Assembly: GCA_963815645.1 (NCBI GenBank)
Contig: CAWFHL010000004.1
Location: 143,097-207,096 of the forward strand
From: JBBRHQ01 sp963815645
Lineage (GTDB): Bacteria; Actinomycetota; Thermoleophilia; Solirubrobacterales; 70-9
Direction: 5' to 3'
Length of the DNA: 64,000 bases
Shown: positions 1-8,719 of the stretch, piece after piece
Numbering within the stretch: position 1 is the stretch's first letter
Layout of the letters: each line of letters begins with the position of its first letter
Position numbers and translations under genes: made by a program
The notes under the pieces: model-generated
Database searches by the model: none
What the model was told of the DNA's origin: nothing
The model's input: only the letters and a program-made list of their open reading frames with translations

Positions 1-1153
1 TTGATCAGGATCGCCGTGTCGGGGTTGGCGTAGTCCGGGACGGCGAGGTCCGGGACGCGGCCTCGGTTCAGCCGGCCCGCCGCCACCGAATAAGCCTCGT
101 CGACCGCGACCAGCTTGCGGGGGGTGCCGAGGCCTCCGGTGCGCTTCTGGAAGCTGATCGCCACCTTGCCGTTGTCCTCGCTGACGTTGGCGACGTCGAG
201 GCGACCGTCGAGGTTGAAGTCGGCGGCCGCCGGCTCGTAGGCACAGGAGCCCGTCACGGTGGGTGAGGCGACCGGGGCGCGGAAGCGCCCGTTCCCCTTG
301 CCCCTGAGCAGGTAGAGCTTGTCGTTCCCGTCGCAGTCGGAGACGACCAGGTCGAGCTTGCGGCCGGGGTTGAAGCGTCCCTTGACGAACCCGTAGGCAC
401 CCTCCGTGCCGGCGTCGCTGCGAACCGGGTGCGGAAGCTGCCGCCGCCCCGGCCCAGCAGGATCGCCGCCTGAACGCCCGCCCCTCCGCCGGGGTGGTAG
501 TAGTTGAGCGCGGCGACGTCGGACTTGCCGTCGCGGTTGAAATCGCCGGTGGTGACGGCGGCGGGGAAGGTGTCCGAGCCGCCGGTTCTGAACGTCTGCG
601 GCGCCCTGAAGCCGCCGGGCTTGCCGAGCAGGATGCCGACGGTTCCCCTCCCCGAGTTGGCAACTGCGAGATCGGTACGGCCGTCGCGGTTGAAGTCGGC
701 CGCTGCTACCGAGTAGGGGTACTCGTCGCCGGTCGCCGGGCCGGTGTCGAAGAGCTGCGGCGCCCGGAAGCCACCCGGCTTGGATCGCAGCAGAGCGATC
801 TTGTCGCTCTCGTAGTCGGCTACCGCCATGTCGGGGCGACCGTCGCGGTTGAAGTCCCGCGCCACGATGCCGAAGGGGTAATCGCCCGCCGGGAACTGGC
901 GCGCCGGCTTGAACCCTCCCGGCTTCCCGTAGAGGACGTTGACCAGGTCGTCATCCTCACTGCCGACGGCGACGTCCCTGCGTCCATCGCCGTTGAAGTC
1001 CGCGATCGCGACGGGAAAGGGGTCGCCGCCGGTGATCGGCAGGTGCCGCGCCGGCTTGAACTGACCGAAGCCGAGCGCCCCGGAGGCGAACAACAGCGAG
1101 GCCAGCAGGGAGGCGAGCGCGATGGCGCGAACGGGCGAGCGTCTCGTCCTCAT
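1..1153 (-). CDS. Secreted FG-GAP/VCBS repeat protein, partial, one frameshift
   Basis: At least seven FG-GAP/VCBS repeats are visible, each with an aspartate-rich calcium loop of the type DFNGDGRRD, DFNRDGRPD or DFNLDGRLD spaced about 40 residues apart. Such repeats build an extracellular beta-propeller. The start at 1153 (MRTRRSPVRA) gives a clean signal peptide ending near SGALG; an ATG at 1186 would add eleven residues. The frame breaks near 425: the other frame continues through repeats such as DFNLDGRLDV to the left edge, so one base is probably missing or extra. The gene runs off the window. It is divergent from the MFS gene. The natural role is unknown; a surface or secreted binding protein is likely. 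Confidence 0.8.
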
Positions 1154-1207
1154 TCCGGGCCTATCGGCAGCGGTAGTGGTTGTCATTAGCCTCCGAAGCG
1201 GCCCTCC

Positions 1208-1213
1208 TAGACT
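1208..1213 (+). promoter_or_regulatory. -10 box TAGACT of the MFS gene
   Basis: TAGACT ends 6 bases before the GTG start at 1220, so transcription would begin at about the start codon (leaderless mRNA). No convincing -35 hexamer is seen. Confidence 0.4.
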
Positions 1214-1219
1214 GGACGC

Positions 1220-2842
1220 GTGTCCCGCTCGCAGCGCCTGACGCTGGTCGCGACGATCCTCGGATCGACCGTCGTCTTCCTCGATGCCACCGTCGTCAAC
1301 GTCGCCCTTCCCGCGATCAGCGACGGGCTGAACGCCGGCCTCGCCGGGCAGCAGTGGGTGGTCGAGGCCTATCTGCTGGCGCTGGTCTCCCTGCTCCTGG
1401 TGGGGGGCTCGATGGGGGACCAGTTCGGTCGGCGGCGGATGTTCGTCGCCGGGCTGATTGGATTCGGTGCGACCTCGGCGCTCTGCGCGGTGGCTCCGTC
1501 GGACGGGTTCCTGGTTGCTGCCCGCGCCCTCCAGGGGATCACCGGGGCCCTGCTGGTCCCCGGATCGCTGGCGATCGTCGCCGCGACCTTCGAGGGCGAG
1601 AGCAGGGGCAAGGCGGTCGGAACATGGACGGCTTGGACGGGGATCGCGACGGTGCTCGGCCCGGCGGGCGGCGGCGCCCTGGTCTCGGCGTTTTCCTGGC
1701 GCTGGGTGTTCTGGGTCAACCTGCCGCTGATCGCGGCCACCGTCGCGCTGACCCTGCATTCGGTCGGCGAGAGCCGTGATCCGGATGCCTACCGCGGCAT
1801 CGACTGGATCGGGATCCTGCTCTCCGCGCTGGGCCTCGGCGGACCGGTGTTCGCCCTGATCGAGCAGCCGACCCACGGCTGGGGCAGCCCGTTGGTCTGG
1901 ACCCCGCTGCTGGCCGGGGTCGCCTGCTTCGCCCTGTTCGTCGTCTGGGAGGCGAGGGCGAAGCACCCGATGCTCGACCTGGGGCTGTTCCGCATCCGCA
2001 ACTTCAGCGTCGCCAACCTGACCACGCTGACCGCCTACGCGGGTCTGATGGGCGGGCTCTTCTTCCTCGGCCTCTTCCTGCAGCAGGTGGTCGGCTACAG
2101 CCCGCTCGAGGCCGGCCTGGCGACGACGCCGATCTCCCTGATCCTCTTCGTCCTCTCGCCGCGATTCGGGCGGATCACCTCGGGTAACGGCCCCCGACTG
2201 CCGATGACCACCGGGCCGCTGGTCGCCGGCGCCGGGATGCTGCTGATGCTGCGGATCGACGCCGACGCGAGCTATCTCGCCGACATCCTGCCGGCGATCC
2301 TCGTCTTCGGCCTCGGGCTCTCGGCGCTGGTCGCGCCGCTGACCGCGACCGTTCTGGACTCCGTCCCGGAGAACCGGGCGGGGATTGCCTCGGGCGTCAA
2401 CAACGGCATCTCCAGGGTCGCCGGGCTGATGGCGATCGCCGTGCTGGGCGCTGTGGTCTCTGCCCAGTTCGGCTCCGCGCTGGACGGATCACTCGGCGAT
2501 CGGGAGCTCTCGCCGCAGGCCACCCGCGCCGTGGAGGATGCGAAGTCGAAGCCGCTCGCCGTTCCCCGAACCGGCGACCTCGCTGCGGCCGAGGTGGCGA
2601 CGATCGACTCCGCCGCAGACGACGCCTCGACCTCGGGGTTCCATCTGGGCATCGGGATCGGCGGGCTGTTGATGATCTGCGGCGGGATCGTCGCCGGTGT
2701 CGGGATTCGCAACCCGGAGCGGCGGGGGGAGGCTCATCCGACCCGGGGTGCGGCGACCGCGGGGGAGTGCGGGCACAGCGCCGACTGCGACGAGCGTCTG
2801 CCGGCGGGGGTCGTCGAGGCGCCGGCGCCCGAGCCCGCATAG
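1220..2842 (+). CDS. MFS drug exporter, DHA2 (EmrB/QacA) family, 14 TM
   Basis: The 540-residue protein is a multi-spanning membrane transporter, probably a proton-driven exporter of the 14-TM DHA2 group. Motif C-like LDATVVNVALPAI lies in the first membrane segment and the motif-A-like GSMGDQFGRRRMF follows the second. Length and spacing fit the family. The start is a GTG at 1220, 6 bases after a TAGACT box. The C-terminal tail beyond the last membrane segment (about 35 residues) is low complexity. The substrate cannot be inferred. The gene stands alone between the FG-GAP gene and trpS. Confidence 0.88.
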   Translation: MSRSQRLTLVATILGSTVVFLDATVVNVALPAISDGLNAGLAGQQWVVEAYLLALVSLLLVGGSMGDQFGRRRMFVAGLIGFGATSALCAVAPSDGFLVAARALQGITGALLVPGSLAIVAATFEGESRGKAVGTWTAWTGIATVLGPAGGGALVSAFSWRWVFWVNLPLIAATVALTLHSVGESRDPDAYRGIDWIGILLSALGLGGPVFALIEQPTHGWGSPLVWTPLLAGVACFALFVVWEARAKHPMLDLGLFRIRNFSVANLTTLTAYAGLMGGLFFLGLFLQQVVGYSPLEAGLATTPISLILFVLSPRFGRITSGNGPRLPMTTGPLVAGAGMLLMLRIDADASYLADILPAILVFGLGLSALVAPLTATVLDSVPENRAGIASGVNNGISRVAGLMAIAVLGAVVSAQFGSALDGSLGDRELSPQATRAVEDAKSKPLAVPRTGDLAAAEVATIDSAADDASTSGFHLGIGIGGLLMICGGIVAGVGIRNPERRGEAHPTRGAATAGECGHSADCDERLPAGVVEAPAPEPA

Positions 2843-2845
2843 TCT
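2840..2845 (+). promoter_or_regulatory. -10 box TAGTCT of trpS
   Basis: TAGTCT overlaps the stop codon of the MFS gene and ends 8 bases before the trpS GTG. This is consistent with a leaderless transcript. Confidence 0.35.
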
Positions 2846-2853
2846 CCCGCCGC

Positions 2854-3843
2854 GTGAGGATCTTCTCCGGAATCCAGCCGACCGGCCGCAAGCACCTCGG
2901 CAACTACATCGGCGCGATCCGCCAGTACGTCGATGGCCAGGAGCGCGGCGACCCGGCGATCTATTGCATCGTCGACCTGCACGCGACCACCGTCGCCTAC
3001 GAGCCGGGCGAGCTTCGCGAGCGGCTTCACGACACCACCGCGCTGCTTCTCGCCGCCGGCCTCGATCCCGAGCGCTGCATCCTCTTCCGCCAGTCCGATG
3101 TCCGCGAGCACACCGAGCTCTGCTGGCTGCTCGCCTCGGTGACGGCGCACGGGGACCTCAACCGGATGACCCAGTTCAAGGAGAAGTCGGCGGCGCAGCG
3201 AGAGCTGGTCTCGGCCGGCCTCTTCTTCTACCCGGTGCTGCAGGCCGCCGACGTGCTCGCCTACCGGGCAGAGGAGGTCCCGGTCGGCGAGGACCAGCGC
3301 CAGCACGTCGAGCTGATGCGGGAGATCGCCCGCCGCTTCAACGAGCGATACGGCGAGACCCTGGTGGTGCCCGAGCACCGGATCCCCGGGGTCGGGGCGC
3401 GGATCATGGACCTTCAGGAGCCCGAGCGGAAGATGTCGACGACCGTGGGCAGCGAGGCCGGGACCGTCTACGTGCTCGACGAGCCCGGGGCGATCCGCAA
3501 GAAGCTCGCCACCGCGGTGACCGACTCCGGCCGCGAGGTCATCCGGGCAGAGGAGAAGCCCGGGGTCACCAACCTGATCGATATCCTCGCCGCCGCCCGC
3601 GGGATCGGGCCCGAGGCGGTGGAGGCCGAGTTCGCTGAGGCCGGCTACGGCGACTTCAAGAAGGCGGTGGCGGAGGCGACGGTGGAATACCTGGCGCCTG
3701 TCCGCGAGCGCTACGCGGAGCTGCGCCCCGACGCGGGCCGGCTGGAGGCGGTGCTGGACTCGGGCTCTGCGAAGGCGCGCTCGCTCGCCTCGGAGACGCT
3801 CGGCGAGGTGCGGGAGAAGATGGGCGTCGGCGCTCCGCGCTAG
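2854..3843 (+). CDS. trpS: Tryptophanyl-tRNA synthetase
   Basis: Class I aminoacyl-tRNA synthetase charging tRNA-Trp. The N-terminus SGIQPTGRKHLGNYIGA contains the HIGH-type signature (HLGN). The KMSKS-type loop is ERKMSTTVG at about residue 190. QAADVLAYRAEEVPVGEDQRQH is the usual tryptophan/ATP pocket region, split here by short insertions typical of bacterial TrpRS. The length of 329 residues is normal. I place the start at the GTG (VRIFSGIQ) because upstream in-frame residues do not resemble the family. Confidence 0.95.
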   Translation: MRIFSGIQPTGRKHLGNYIGAIRQYVDGQERGDPAIYCIVDLHATTVAYEPGELRERLHDTTALLLAAGLDPERCILFRQSDVREHTELCWLLASVTAHGDLNRMTQFKEKSAAQRELVSAGLFFYPVLQAADVLAYRAEEVPVGEDQRQHVELMREIARRFNERYGETLVVPEHRIPGVGARIMDLQEPERKMSTTVGSEAGTVYVLDEPGAIRKKLATAVTDSGREVIRAEEKPGVTNLIDILAAARGIGPEAVEAEFAEAGYGDFKKAVAEATVEYLAPVRERYAELRPDAGRLEAVLDSGSAKARSLASETLGEVREKMGVGAPR

Positions 3844-3947
3844 TCGATTCGTCCGCTCGGGCGATCTCGCCCAGGATGCGAGTGATCCGGTTGGGCTGCC
3901 GTTGGGCACTGGTAGTAGCCCGTTGAATCGATTCTGGAGGCCGGGGA

Positions 3948-4928
3948 ATGCAGGGCAGAGATCGGAGATGGAGGGCGTTGGCGACCGCGGTGGCGGTCGC
4001 CGCGCTCCCTCCGGCCGCTGCCCAGGCCTCGATCCCGCTGAGCGGCGCCAAGGGCGAGCCGCTCGACACAACGCAGCAGGACGCCAACACCCGCTTCCAC
4101 ATCCACCTCAACCTCGGCGGCAGCGAGCAGCTCAAGGACCTGAGCCAGAAGCTGCCCTTCGGCATCGGCCCCGATCTGCTGCAGCCGACCTGTCCCGTCG
4201 CCAGCTTCGAGCCTGACGACAACTGTCCCGCCAAGACGCGGATCGGGACCACCACCGTCGTCGCCACGCTGGCCGGGGTGCCCCTACCGCAGACCGTGAG
4301 CGGCCGCATCTATTACCTAGAGCCGGCGCCGGACGAGGCCTATCCGGAGCTCGGGATCGTGCTCGAGCCGCCGAGCGGGCCGAAGGTCTTCCAGCGCGGC
4401 AAGACCGAGATCCTCGCCGACGGGATCGCGACGACGATCAACGACTTCCCCCAGGCGACCAACATCGCCGAGGGCCCGTTGCCGCCGATCAATGTCCCGA
4501 CGCGGATCGACTCGCTCGACATCGTCCTGGTCAAGTCATTCCTGCGCAACCCGACCACCTGCACCCCGGCGACTACCAGCTTTTCAGCGGTCAGCTACGA
4601 GGACCCGTCGCACACCAGCACGACAGACGCCGCCTACACGCCTACCGGCTGCCCGCCCCCGCCTCCGCGGGCGAAGCCGCGGTGCGGGGGCCGGGTCACG
4701 ACCATGGTTGGGACGGCGAAGCACGACGTGATCGCCGGGACCCGCGGTCGCGACGTGATCGCCGGGCTCGGAGGCAACGACACGCTGAAGGGTCTGAGGG
4801 GCAACGACCTGCTCTGCGGCGGCCCCGGTAGGGACAGGCTGTTCGGTGGGCGGGGCCGCGACCGGCTGCTCGGCGGCCCGGGGAAGGACGAGCTGCGCGG
4901 CGGCCCCGGGAAGGACGTCCGACGCTAA
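3948..4928 (+). CDS. Secreted protein with C-terminal RTX-type calcium repeats
   Basis: A 326-residue protein with an N-terminal signal peptide (about residues 1-30, ending at AAAQA). An unrecognised middle region of about 200 residues contains paired cysteines. The C-terminal 65 residues hold GGxGxD-type nonapeptide repeats (GGNDTLKGL, GGPGRDRLF, GGRGRDRLL, GGPGKDELR), the calcium-binding beta-roll of hemolysin-type proteins. Sec export followed by calcium-induced folding outside the cell is the likely route, because no type I secretion genes lie nearby. The middle region matches a layout common in secreted actinobacterial proteins of unknown function. Start ATG at 3948. Confidence 0.75.
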   Translation: MQGRDRRWRALATAVAVAALPPAAAQASIPLSGAKGEPLDTTQQDANTRFHIHLNLGGSEQLKDLSQKLPFGIGPDLLQPTCPVASFEPDDNCPAKTRIGTTTVVATLAGVPLPQTVSGRIYYLEPAPDEAYPELGIVLEPPSGPKVFQRGKTEILADGIATTINDFPQATNIAEGPLPPINVPTRIDSLDIVLVKSFLRNPTTCTPATTSFSAVSYEDPSHTSTTDAAYTPTGCPPPPPRAKPRCGGRVTTMVGTAKHDVIAGTRGRDVIAGLGGNDTLKGLRGNDLLCGGPGRDRLFGGRGRDRLLGGPGKDELRGGPGKDVRR

Positions 4929-4962
4929 CACCGCGCCAATAGAGTGCGACGGGGGCGGCCTC

Positions 4963-4968
4963 TAGGCT
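4963..4968 (+). promoter_or_regulatory. -10 box TAGGCT of scpA
   Basis: TAGGCT ends 7 bases before the ATG at 4976, consistent with leaderless initiation of the scpA-scpB-rluB-aroH run. Confidence 0.4.
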
Positions 4969-4975
4969 TGCGGCG

Positions 4976-5716
4976 ATGGCGGTGCGCGACCTCGACCTCG
5001 ACCTGGAAGTCTTCGCGGGTCCCTTCGACCTGCTCCTCGCGGTCCTCCTGCGGGAGGAGGTCAGCCTGCTCGAGGTCGAGCTGGGCGAGGTCGTCGTCGC
5101 CTACATCGAGCACCTCGAGCGCGAGGGAGAGCTCGAGCTCGAGGTGGCGACCGAGTTCCTGGTGTTGATCGCGGCGCTGCTGGAGCTGAAGTCACGGATG
5201 CTGCTGCCCGGCGCCGAGGAGGACCTGGACGAGCTTGCGCCCGAGGAGGCGGTCGAGGAGCTGGTGGCCCGGATGCTCGAGTACCGGCGCTACCGCGACG
5301 CCGCGGCGATGATCTCCGAGCGATTCGAGGACTCGCATCGCAATCTCTACCGGAACGCGCCCCTGCCCGCGGCGCTGCGAAGGGTCTCACTGGAAGCGGC
5401 GGTCGCCTCCTATGAGCCGGATCTGCTCGGGGCAGCGATCGGTGACCTGCTCGAGGTGCCTCCCGAGGTCGATACCAGCCACATTCGCACCACCGTCTCG
5501 ATCGAGCGCCGCCTGACGGCGCTGCGCGAGGCGCTCTCGCGGCGCCCGAGCTTCGATTTCGACGACGAGTTCGGCGGCGAGGACCGATTCACCCAGGCGG
5601 TGACCCTGTTCGCGCTGCTCGAGCTCTACCGGAAGGGAGAGGCGGAATGGGTCCAGCGCAGGCCCTTCGGGGCGATAAGGGTGAGCAAGCCGAGACCGAA
5701 GGCGGGGGTCGGATGA
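4976..5716 (+). CDS. scpA: Segregation and condensation protein A (kleisin)
   Basis: Kleisin subunit that bridges SMC heads together with ScpB during chromosome segregation. The N-terminal segment EVFAGPFDLLLAVLLREEVSL is the hallmark of ScpA and binds the SMC neck; the C-terminal winged-helix part contains FDDEFGGEDRFTQAVTLFALLELYRKGEA. The length of 246 residues is typical. Its stop overlaps the scpB start (ATGA, 5713-5716), so the two are translationally coupled. The smc gene itself lies about 39 kb away in this window. Confidence 0.94.
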   Translation: MAVRDLDLDLEVFAGPFDLLLAVLLREEVSLLEVELGEVVVAYIEHLEREGELELEVATEFLVLIAALLELKSRMLLPGAEEDLDELAPEEAVEELVARMLEYRRYRDAAAMISERFEDSHRNLYRNAPLPAALRRVSLEAAVASYEPDLLGAAIGDLLEVPPEVDTSHIRTTVSIERRLTALREALSRRPSFDFDDEFGGEDRFTQAVTLFALLELYRKGEAEWVQRRPFGAIRVSKPRPKAGVG

Positions 5717-6285
5717 GCGAGCTGGCGAGGAAGCTGGAGGCGCTGCTCTTCCTCTCCGCGCAGCCGGTGCCGGCCGGGGAGCTGGCGCTTGCCTGCGAGG
5801 CCGGCGAGGAGGAGGTCGGGGCGGCGCTCTCCGAGCTGGGCGCCGAGCTCGCCGAGGGCAGCCGCGGCATCGTCCTACGCGAGGTCGCAGGCGGCTACGC
5901 GCTGGCCTCGGCGCCTGAGGCGGAACAGGCCGCCAGGCGCCTGCTCTCGAGGCCGCGCACCCCGCCGCTGACCCAGGCGCAGGCCGAGACCCTGGCGATC
6001 GTCGCCTACCTGCAGCCGGTCTCGAGGCCGGAGGTCGCGCGGATCCGCGGCGTCGCCTCCGAGTCGGCGGTACAGACGCTGGGCGAGCGTGGCCTGATCG
6101 AGGAGTCCGGGCGCTCGCGTTTCGGAGCGGCGATCTACCGCACGACGGAGCTGTTCGAGAGGCTGTTCGGGCTCTCCGGTCTCGAGGCGCTCCCCGACCC
6201 CTCGCGATTCGACCCGACCGCCGAGGACGAGCGCGACCTGAGGGAGCGGCTGATGCGCGCAGGGGAGCAACGCGCGGCCTCCTGA
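5713..6285 (+). CDS. scpB: Segregation and condensation protein B
   Basis: ScpB dimerises through winged-helix domains and binds ScpA in the SMC complex. MSELARKLEALLFLSAQPVP opens the first winged helix, and LTQAQAETLAIVAYLQPVSRPEVARIRGV is the conserved second-domain signature. It has 190 residues. The ATG at 5713 lies within the ATGA overlap with scpA; an in-frame ATG upstream at 5647 lies inside scpA and is not needed. Confidence 0.94.
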   Translation: MSELARKLEALLFLSAQPVPAGELALACEAGEEEVGAALSELGAELAEGSRGIVLREVAGGYALASAPEAEQAARRLLSRPRTPPLTQAQAETLAIVAYLQPVSRPEVARIRGVASESAVQTLGERGLIEESGRSRFGAAIYRTTELFERLFGLSGLEALPDPSRFDPTAEDERDLRERLMRAGEQRAAS

Positions 6286-6295
6286 GCCCCGGGCC

Positions 6296-6991
6296 GTGCG
6301 GCTCGCCAAGTTCCTCGCGCACGGCGGTGTCGCATCGAGGCGCGCCTCGGAGCGGATCGTCGCCGATCGGCGGGTGACGGTCGGGGGGGAAGTCGTCACC
6401 GACCCCGCCCGGGAGGTCGGAGACGCCGACGATGTACGGGTCGACGGACGGCCTGTGAGTGGCGAGCCGCGGGAGGTCTGGGCGCTGAACAAGCCCGCTG
6501 GGGTGGTCTCCACCGCCCGCGAGCCGGGGAAGCGGAAGGCGGTGGTCGAGCTGGTCGCCAGCCGGGCGCGGCTCTACCCGGTCGGCCGTCTCGACGCCGA
6601 ATCGACCGGACTGATCGTGCTGACCAACGACGGGGAGCTCGCCAACCGGCTCACCCACCCCCGCTACGGCGTCGCCAAGACCTACGTCGCCGAGCTGCGC
6701 AGGCCGCCGGCCGAGCGCGACCTGTCCCGCCTCGCCCACGGTCTGCGACTCGACGACGGGCCGACCGCGCCGGCACTGGTCCTGCGCCTCGGCGAGCGCC
6801 GCGTCGAGATGACCCTGCGCGAGGGGCGAAACCGGCAGGTGCGGAGGATGTTCGAGGCGATCGGAAACGAGGTGCTCGGGCTGCGCCGGGTCCGGCTCGG
6901 CTCGCTGGAGCTCGGCGATCTGAGCCCGGGAGAAAGCCGGCGGCTCGGTGAGGACGAGGTCGCGCAGCTCTGGGAAGATGCCCGACCGTGA
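6296..6991 (+). CDS. rluB: Pseudouridine synthase, RluB/RsuA family
   Basis: An N-terminal S4 RNA-binding domain (MRLAKFLAHGGVASRRASER) is followed by the RsuA-family catalytic domain. The catalytic aspartate is in GRLDAESTGLIVLTNDG, and REGRNRQVRRMFEAIG is the usual downstream motif. In actinobacteria this position next to scpAB is occupied by the RluB-type enzyme that modifies 23S rRNA; the exact target base is inferred from family and context. 231 residues, GTG start at 6296. Its TGA overlaps the aroH GTG (6988-6991). Confidence 0.9.
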   Translation: MRLAKFLAHGGVASRRASERIVADRRVTVGGEVVTDPAREVGDADDVRVDGRPVSGEPREVWALNKPAGVVSTAREPGKRKAVVELVASRARLYPVGRLDAESTGLIVLTNDGELANRLTHPRYGVAKTYVAELRRPPAERDLSRLAHGLRLDDGPTAPALVLRLGERRVEMTLREGRNRQVRRMFEAIGNEVLGLRRVRLGSLELGDLSPGESRRLGEDEVAQLWEDARP

Positions 6992-7362
6992 GCGAGAAGC
7001 GACTCTTCGCGGTGCGCGGAGCCGTCCAGGCCCCCGCGAACGAGGCCGGGGCGATCGTCGCCGCCACCGGAGAGCTGATGCGCGAGCTGATGGAGCGCAA
7101 CTCGCTCGAATCGGGGGCGATGGTCAGCTGCCTGTTCACGACCACCGCCGACCTCGACGCCGAGTTCCCGGCTGTCGCGGCCCGTGAGATCGGACTCGAC
7201 TCGGTGCCCCTGCTCTGCACCCGCGAGATCGACGTTCCCGGCTCGATGCGGCGGGTGGTGAGGGTGATGGTCCACTACTACGCGGCCGAGGACCACCGGC
7301 CTGCCCACACCTATCTCGGCGCTGCGCAGGAGCTGCGCTCCGACCTGCGCGCGGCACAATAG
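6988..7362 (+). CDS. aroH: Chorismate mutase, AroH class
   Basis: Monofunctional chorismate mutase of the trimeric AroH (Bacillus subtilis) type, converting chorismate to prephenate. Family landmarks are FAVRGAVQAPANE, the TTTADLDAEFPAVAARE block and CTREIDVPGSMRRVVRVMVH, carrying the arginines that bind chorismate. At 124 residues it has the normal length. It starts with GTG in a GTGA overlap with rluB and is followed at once by hisC, aroG, tyrA and aroA, all in the same direction, which supports an aromatic-biosynthesis role. Confidence 0.92.
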   Translation: MSEKRLFAVRGAVQAPANEAGAIVAATGELMRELMERNSLESGAMVSCLFTTTADLDAEFPAVAAREIGLDSVPLLCTREIDVPGSMRRVVRVMVHYYAAEDHRPAHTYLGAAQELRSDLRAAQ

Positions 7363-7367
7363 GCCCG

Positions 7368-8465
7368 GTGAGCATCACCTTCGCCGAAAAGCTCGCCCGG
7401 ATCCCCGGCTATCAGGCGGGCGTGCCGGCCGGGCAGGCGCCCGAGCAGATCGCCGCCGGGGAGATCGCCCAGCTCGCCTCGAACGAGTCGCCGTTCCCGC
7501 CTCACCCGGAGGTGATCGCGGCGATCGAGCGAGCGGCGCCCGCGATGAACCGCTACCCGGACCCGGGCGCCACCCTGCTGCGCCGCCGCCTCGCCGATCG
7601 CTTCGAGGTGCAGCCGGGGAACATCGCGGTCGGGAACGGCTCCTGCGAGATCCTCCTGGCCGCGGCGGCGGCCCTCTGCGAGCCGGGTGCCGAGATCGTC
7701 TACGCCTGGCCCTCCTTCTCGATCTATGCCTATCTGGCGCCGCTCTCGGGAGCGCGCGAGATCCGGGTCCCCCTCGCCGAGGGCTACGTCCACGACCTCG
7801 ACGCGATGCTGACCGAGGTGACCGCTGCGACCCAGCTGCTGGTCGTCTGCAACCCCAACAACCCGACCGGCACCTGGGTCCCCGCCGCACAGATCGGCGC
7901 CTTCTGCGAGCGCGTCCCGGGCCACGTCACGGTGATCCTCGACGAGGCCTACGTCGAGTTCCAGCAGACCGACGACCCCGACGCGACTGTGGACCTGCTC
8001 TCCGAGTTCCCCAACCTCGTCCTGCTTCGTACCTTCAGCAAGTGCTACGGCCTCGCCGGGCTGCGGGTCGGCTACGGCCTCGGTTCGGCGCCGTTCCGGG
8101 CCGCGGTCGACGCGGTCCGCCAGCCTTTCGACGTCAATGCGATAGCCCAGGCGGCGGCGGCCGAGGCGATCAAGCACTCGGACGACGTGACTGGCCGGGT
8201 CGAGCAGACGATCATCGAGCGGGTCCGGGTCGAGGAGGGCCTGGCGGAGCTCGGCCTCGCCACGGCGCGGACCGAGGCGAACTTCTCCTGGGTCGCCCTC
8301 GGGGCGGCCGAGGACGAGCAGGCAGCCCTCGCCGGGCTCTCGGAGCGAGGTGTCCACGTGCGGGCCGGGACCCCGCTGGGAAGCCCAGGGCACATCCGGG
8401 TCAGCTACGGGACCCGGGAGGAGAATGAGCGTTTCCTTGCCGGGATCGAAGCAGTGCTCGACTAG
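7368..8465 (+). CDS. hisC: Histidinol-phosphate / aromatic aminotransferase
   Basis: Fold-type I PLP aminotransferase of the HisC family, 365 residues. NPNNPTGTWVP and ILDEAYVEF are the PLP-pocket motifs. The PLP lysine lies in RTFSKCYGLAGLRVGYG. GTG start at 7368, 5 bases after the aroH stop. Its place between chorismate mutase and DAHP synthase, far from other his genes, suggests that it serves, perhaps mainly, as the aromatic aminotransferase for phenylalanine and tyrosine; this is inferred from context, and sequence alone cannot separate the two roles. Confidence 0.88.
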   Translation: MSITFAEKLARIPGYQAGVPAGQAPEQIAAGEIAQLASNESPFPPHPEVIAAIERAAPAMNRYPDPGATLLRRRLADRFEVQPGNIAVGNGSCEILLAAAAALCEPGAEIVYAWPSFSIYAYLAPLSGAREIRVPLAEGYVHDLDAMLTEVTAATQLLVVCNPNNPTGTWVPAAQIGAFCERVPGHVTVILDEAYVEFQQTDDPDATVDLLSEFPNLVLLRTFSKCYGLAGLRVGYGLGSAPFRAAVDAVRQPFDVNAIAQAAAAEAIKHSDDVTGRVEQTIIERVRVEEGLAELGLATARTEANFSWVALGAAEDEQAALAGLSERGVHVRAGTPLGSPGHIRVSYGTREENERFLAGIEAVLD

Positions 8466-8494
8466 ACCGGTCTCAGCTGCTAAAACTGGGCTGG

Positions 8495-8581
8495 ATGAAG
8501 GGCGGAAGCATGACGACGAGGAGCTTCGGCGCGATCAGCGCCGCCGCTCCGCCCTGCCCGCTTCACCTATTGGCGATTTAG
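8495..8581 (+). CDS. Putative 28-residue leader peptide
   Basis: ATG at 8495 lies 7 bases after TAAAACT (8481-8487), matching the leaderless pattern seen elsewhere in the window. The reading frame encodes 28 residues starting MKGGSMTTRSFG and ends at TAG 8579-8581. It precedes DAHP synthase, where attenuating leader peptides are known in actinobacteria, but it has one Phe and no run of Trp, Tyr or Phe. It may therefore be a chance ORF. Confidence 0.25.
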   Translation: MKGGSMTTRSFGAISAAAPPCPLHLLAI

Positions 8582-8683
8582 CTAGGCGTCCGGCCCCGCG
8601 GCGCAGTTGCCGCAGTCAGACTCGACCGGACCGGGCGCCGATCTCCGTCTCGCGTGCAGCGCTGCGCGCCGGCGGGCAGAAAG

Positions 8684-8689
8684 TACGAT
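8684..8689 (+). promoter_or_regulatory. -10 box TACGAT of aroG
   Basis: TACGAT would start a transcript about 23 bases before the aroG ATG, leaving room for the GAGAGG ribosome-binding site at 8704-8709. No clear -35 element. Confidence 0.35.
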
Positions 8690-8719
8690 CTTCCAACCTT
8701 GCAGAGAGGCAGCGACAAG

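Larger units (their letters stand above)
8466..8719 (+). other. Intergenic leader region upstream of aroG
   Basis: About 250 bases between hisC and aroG, the only long gap in the aromatic run. It holds a possible 28-codon leader ORF (8495-8581), a GCGGC/GCCGC hairpin near 8598-8613, the palindrome GCAGCGCTGC near 8656, a TACGAT -10 box at 8684-8689 and the aroG Shine-Dalgarno GAGAGG. No T-box or known riboswitch consensus was recognised. Confidence 0.5.

Noticed and set aside
254..1966. Single 570-residue minus-strand ORF covering the FG-GAP gene and part of the MFS gene
   Set aside because: Its N-terminal 270 residues are an antisense shadow of the MFS gene; the signal peptide shows the true start at 1153 or 1186.
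8466..8719. tRNA or T-box in the hisC-aroG gap
   Set aside because: No cloverleaf or T-box consensus was recognisable by eye.
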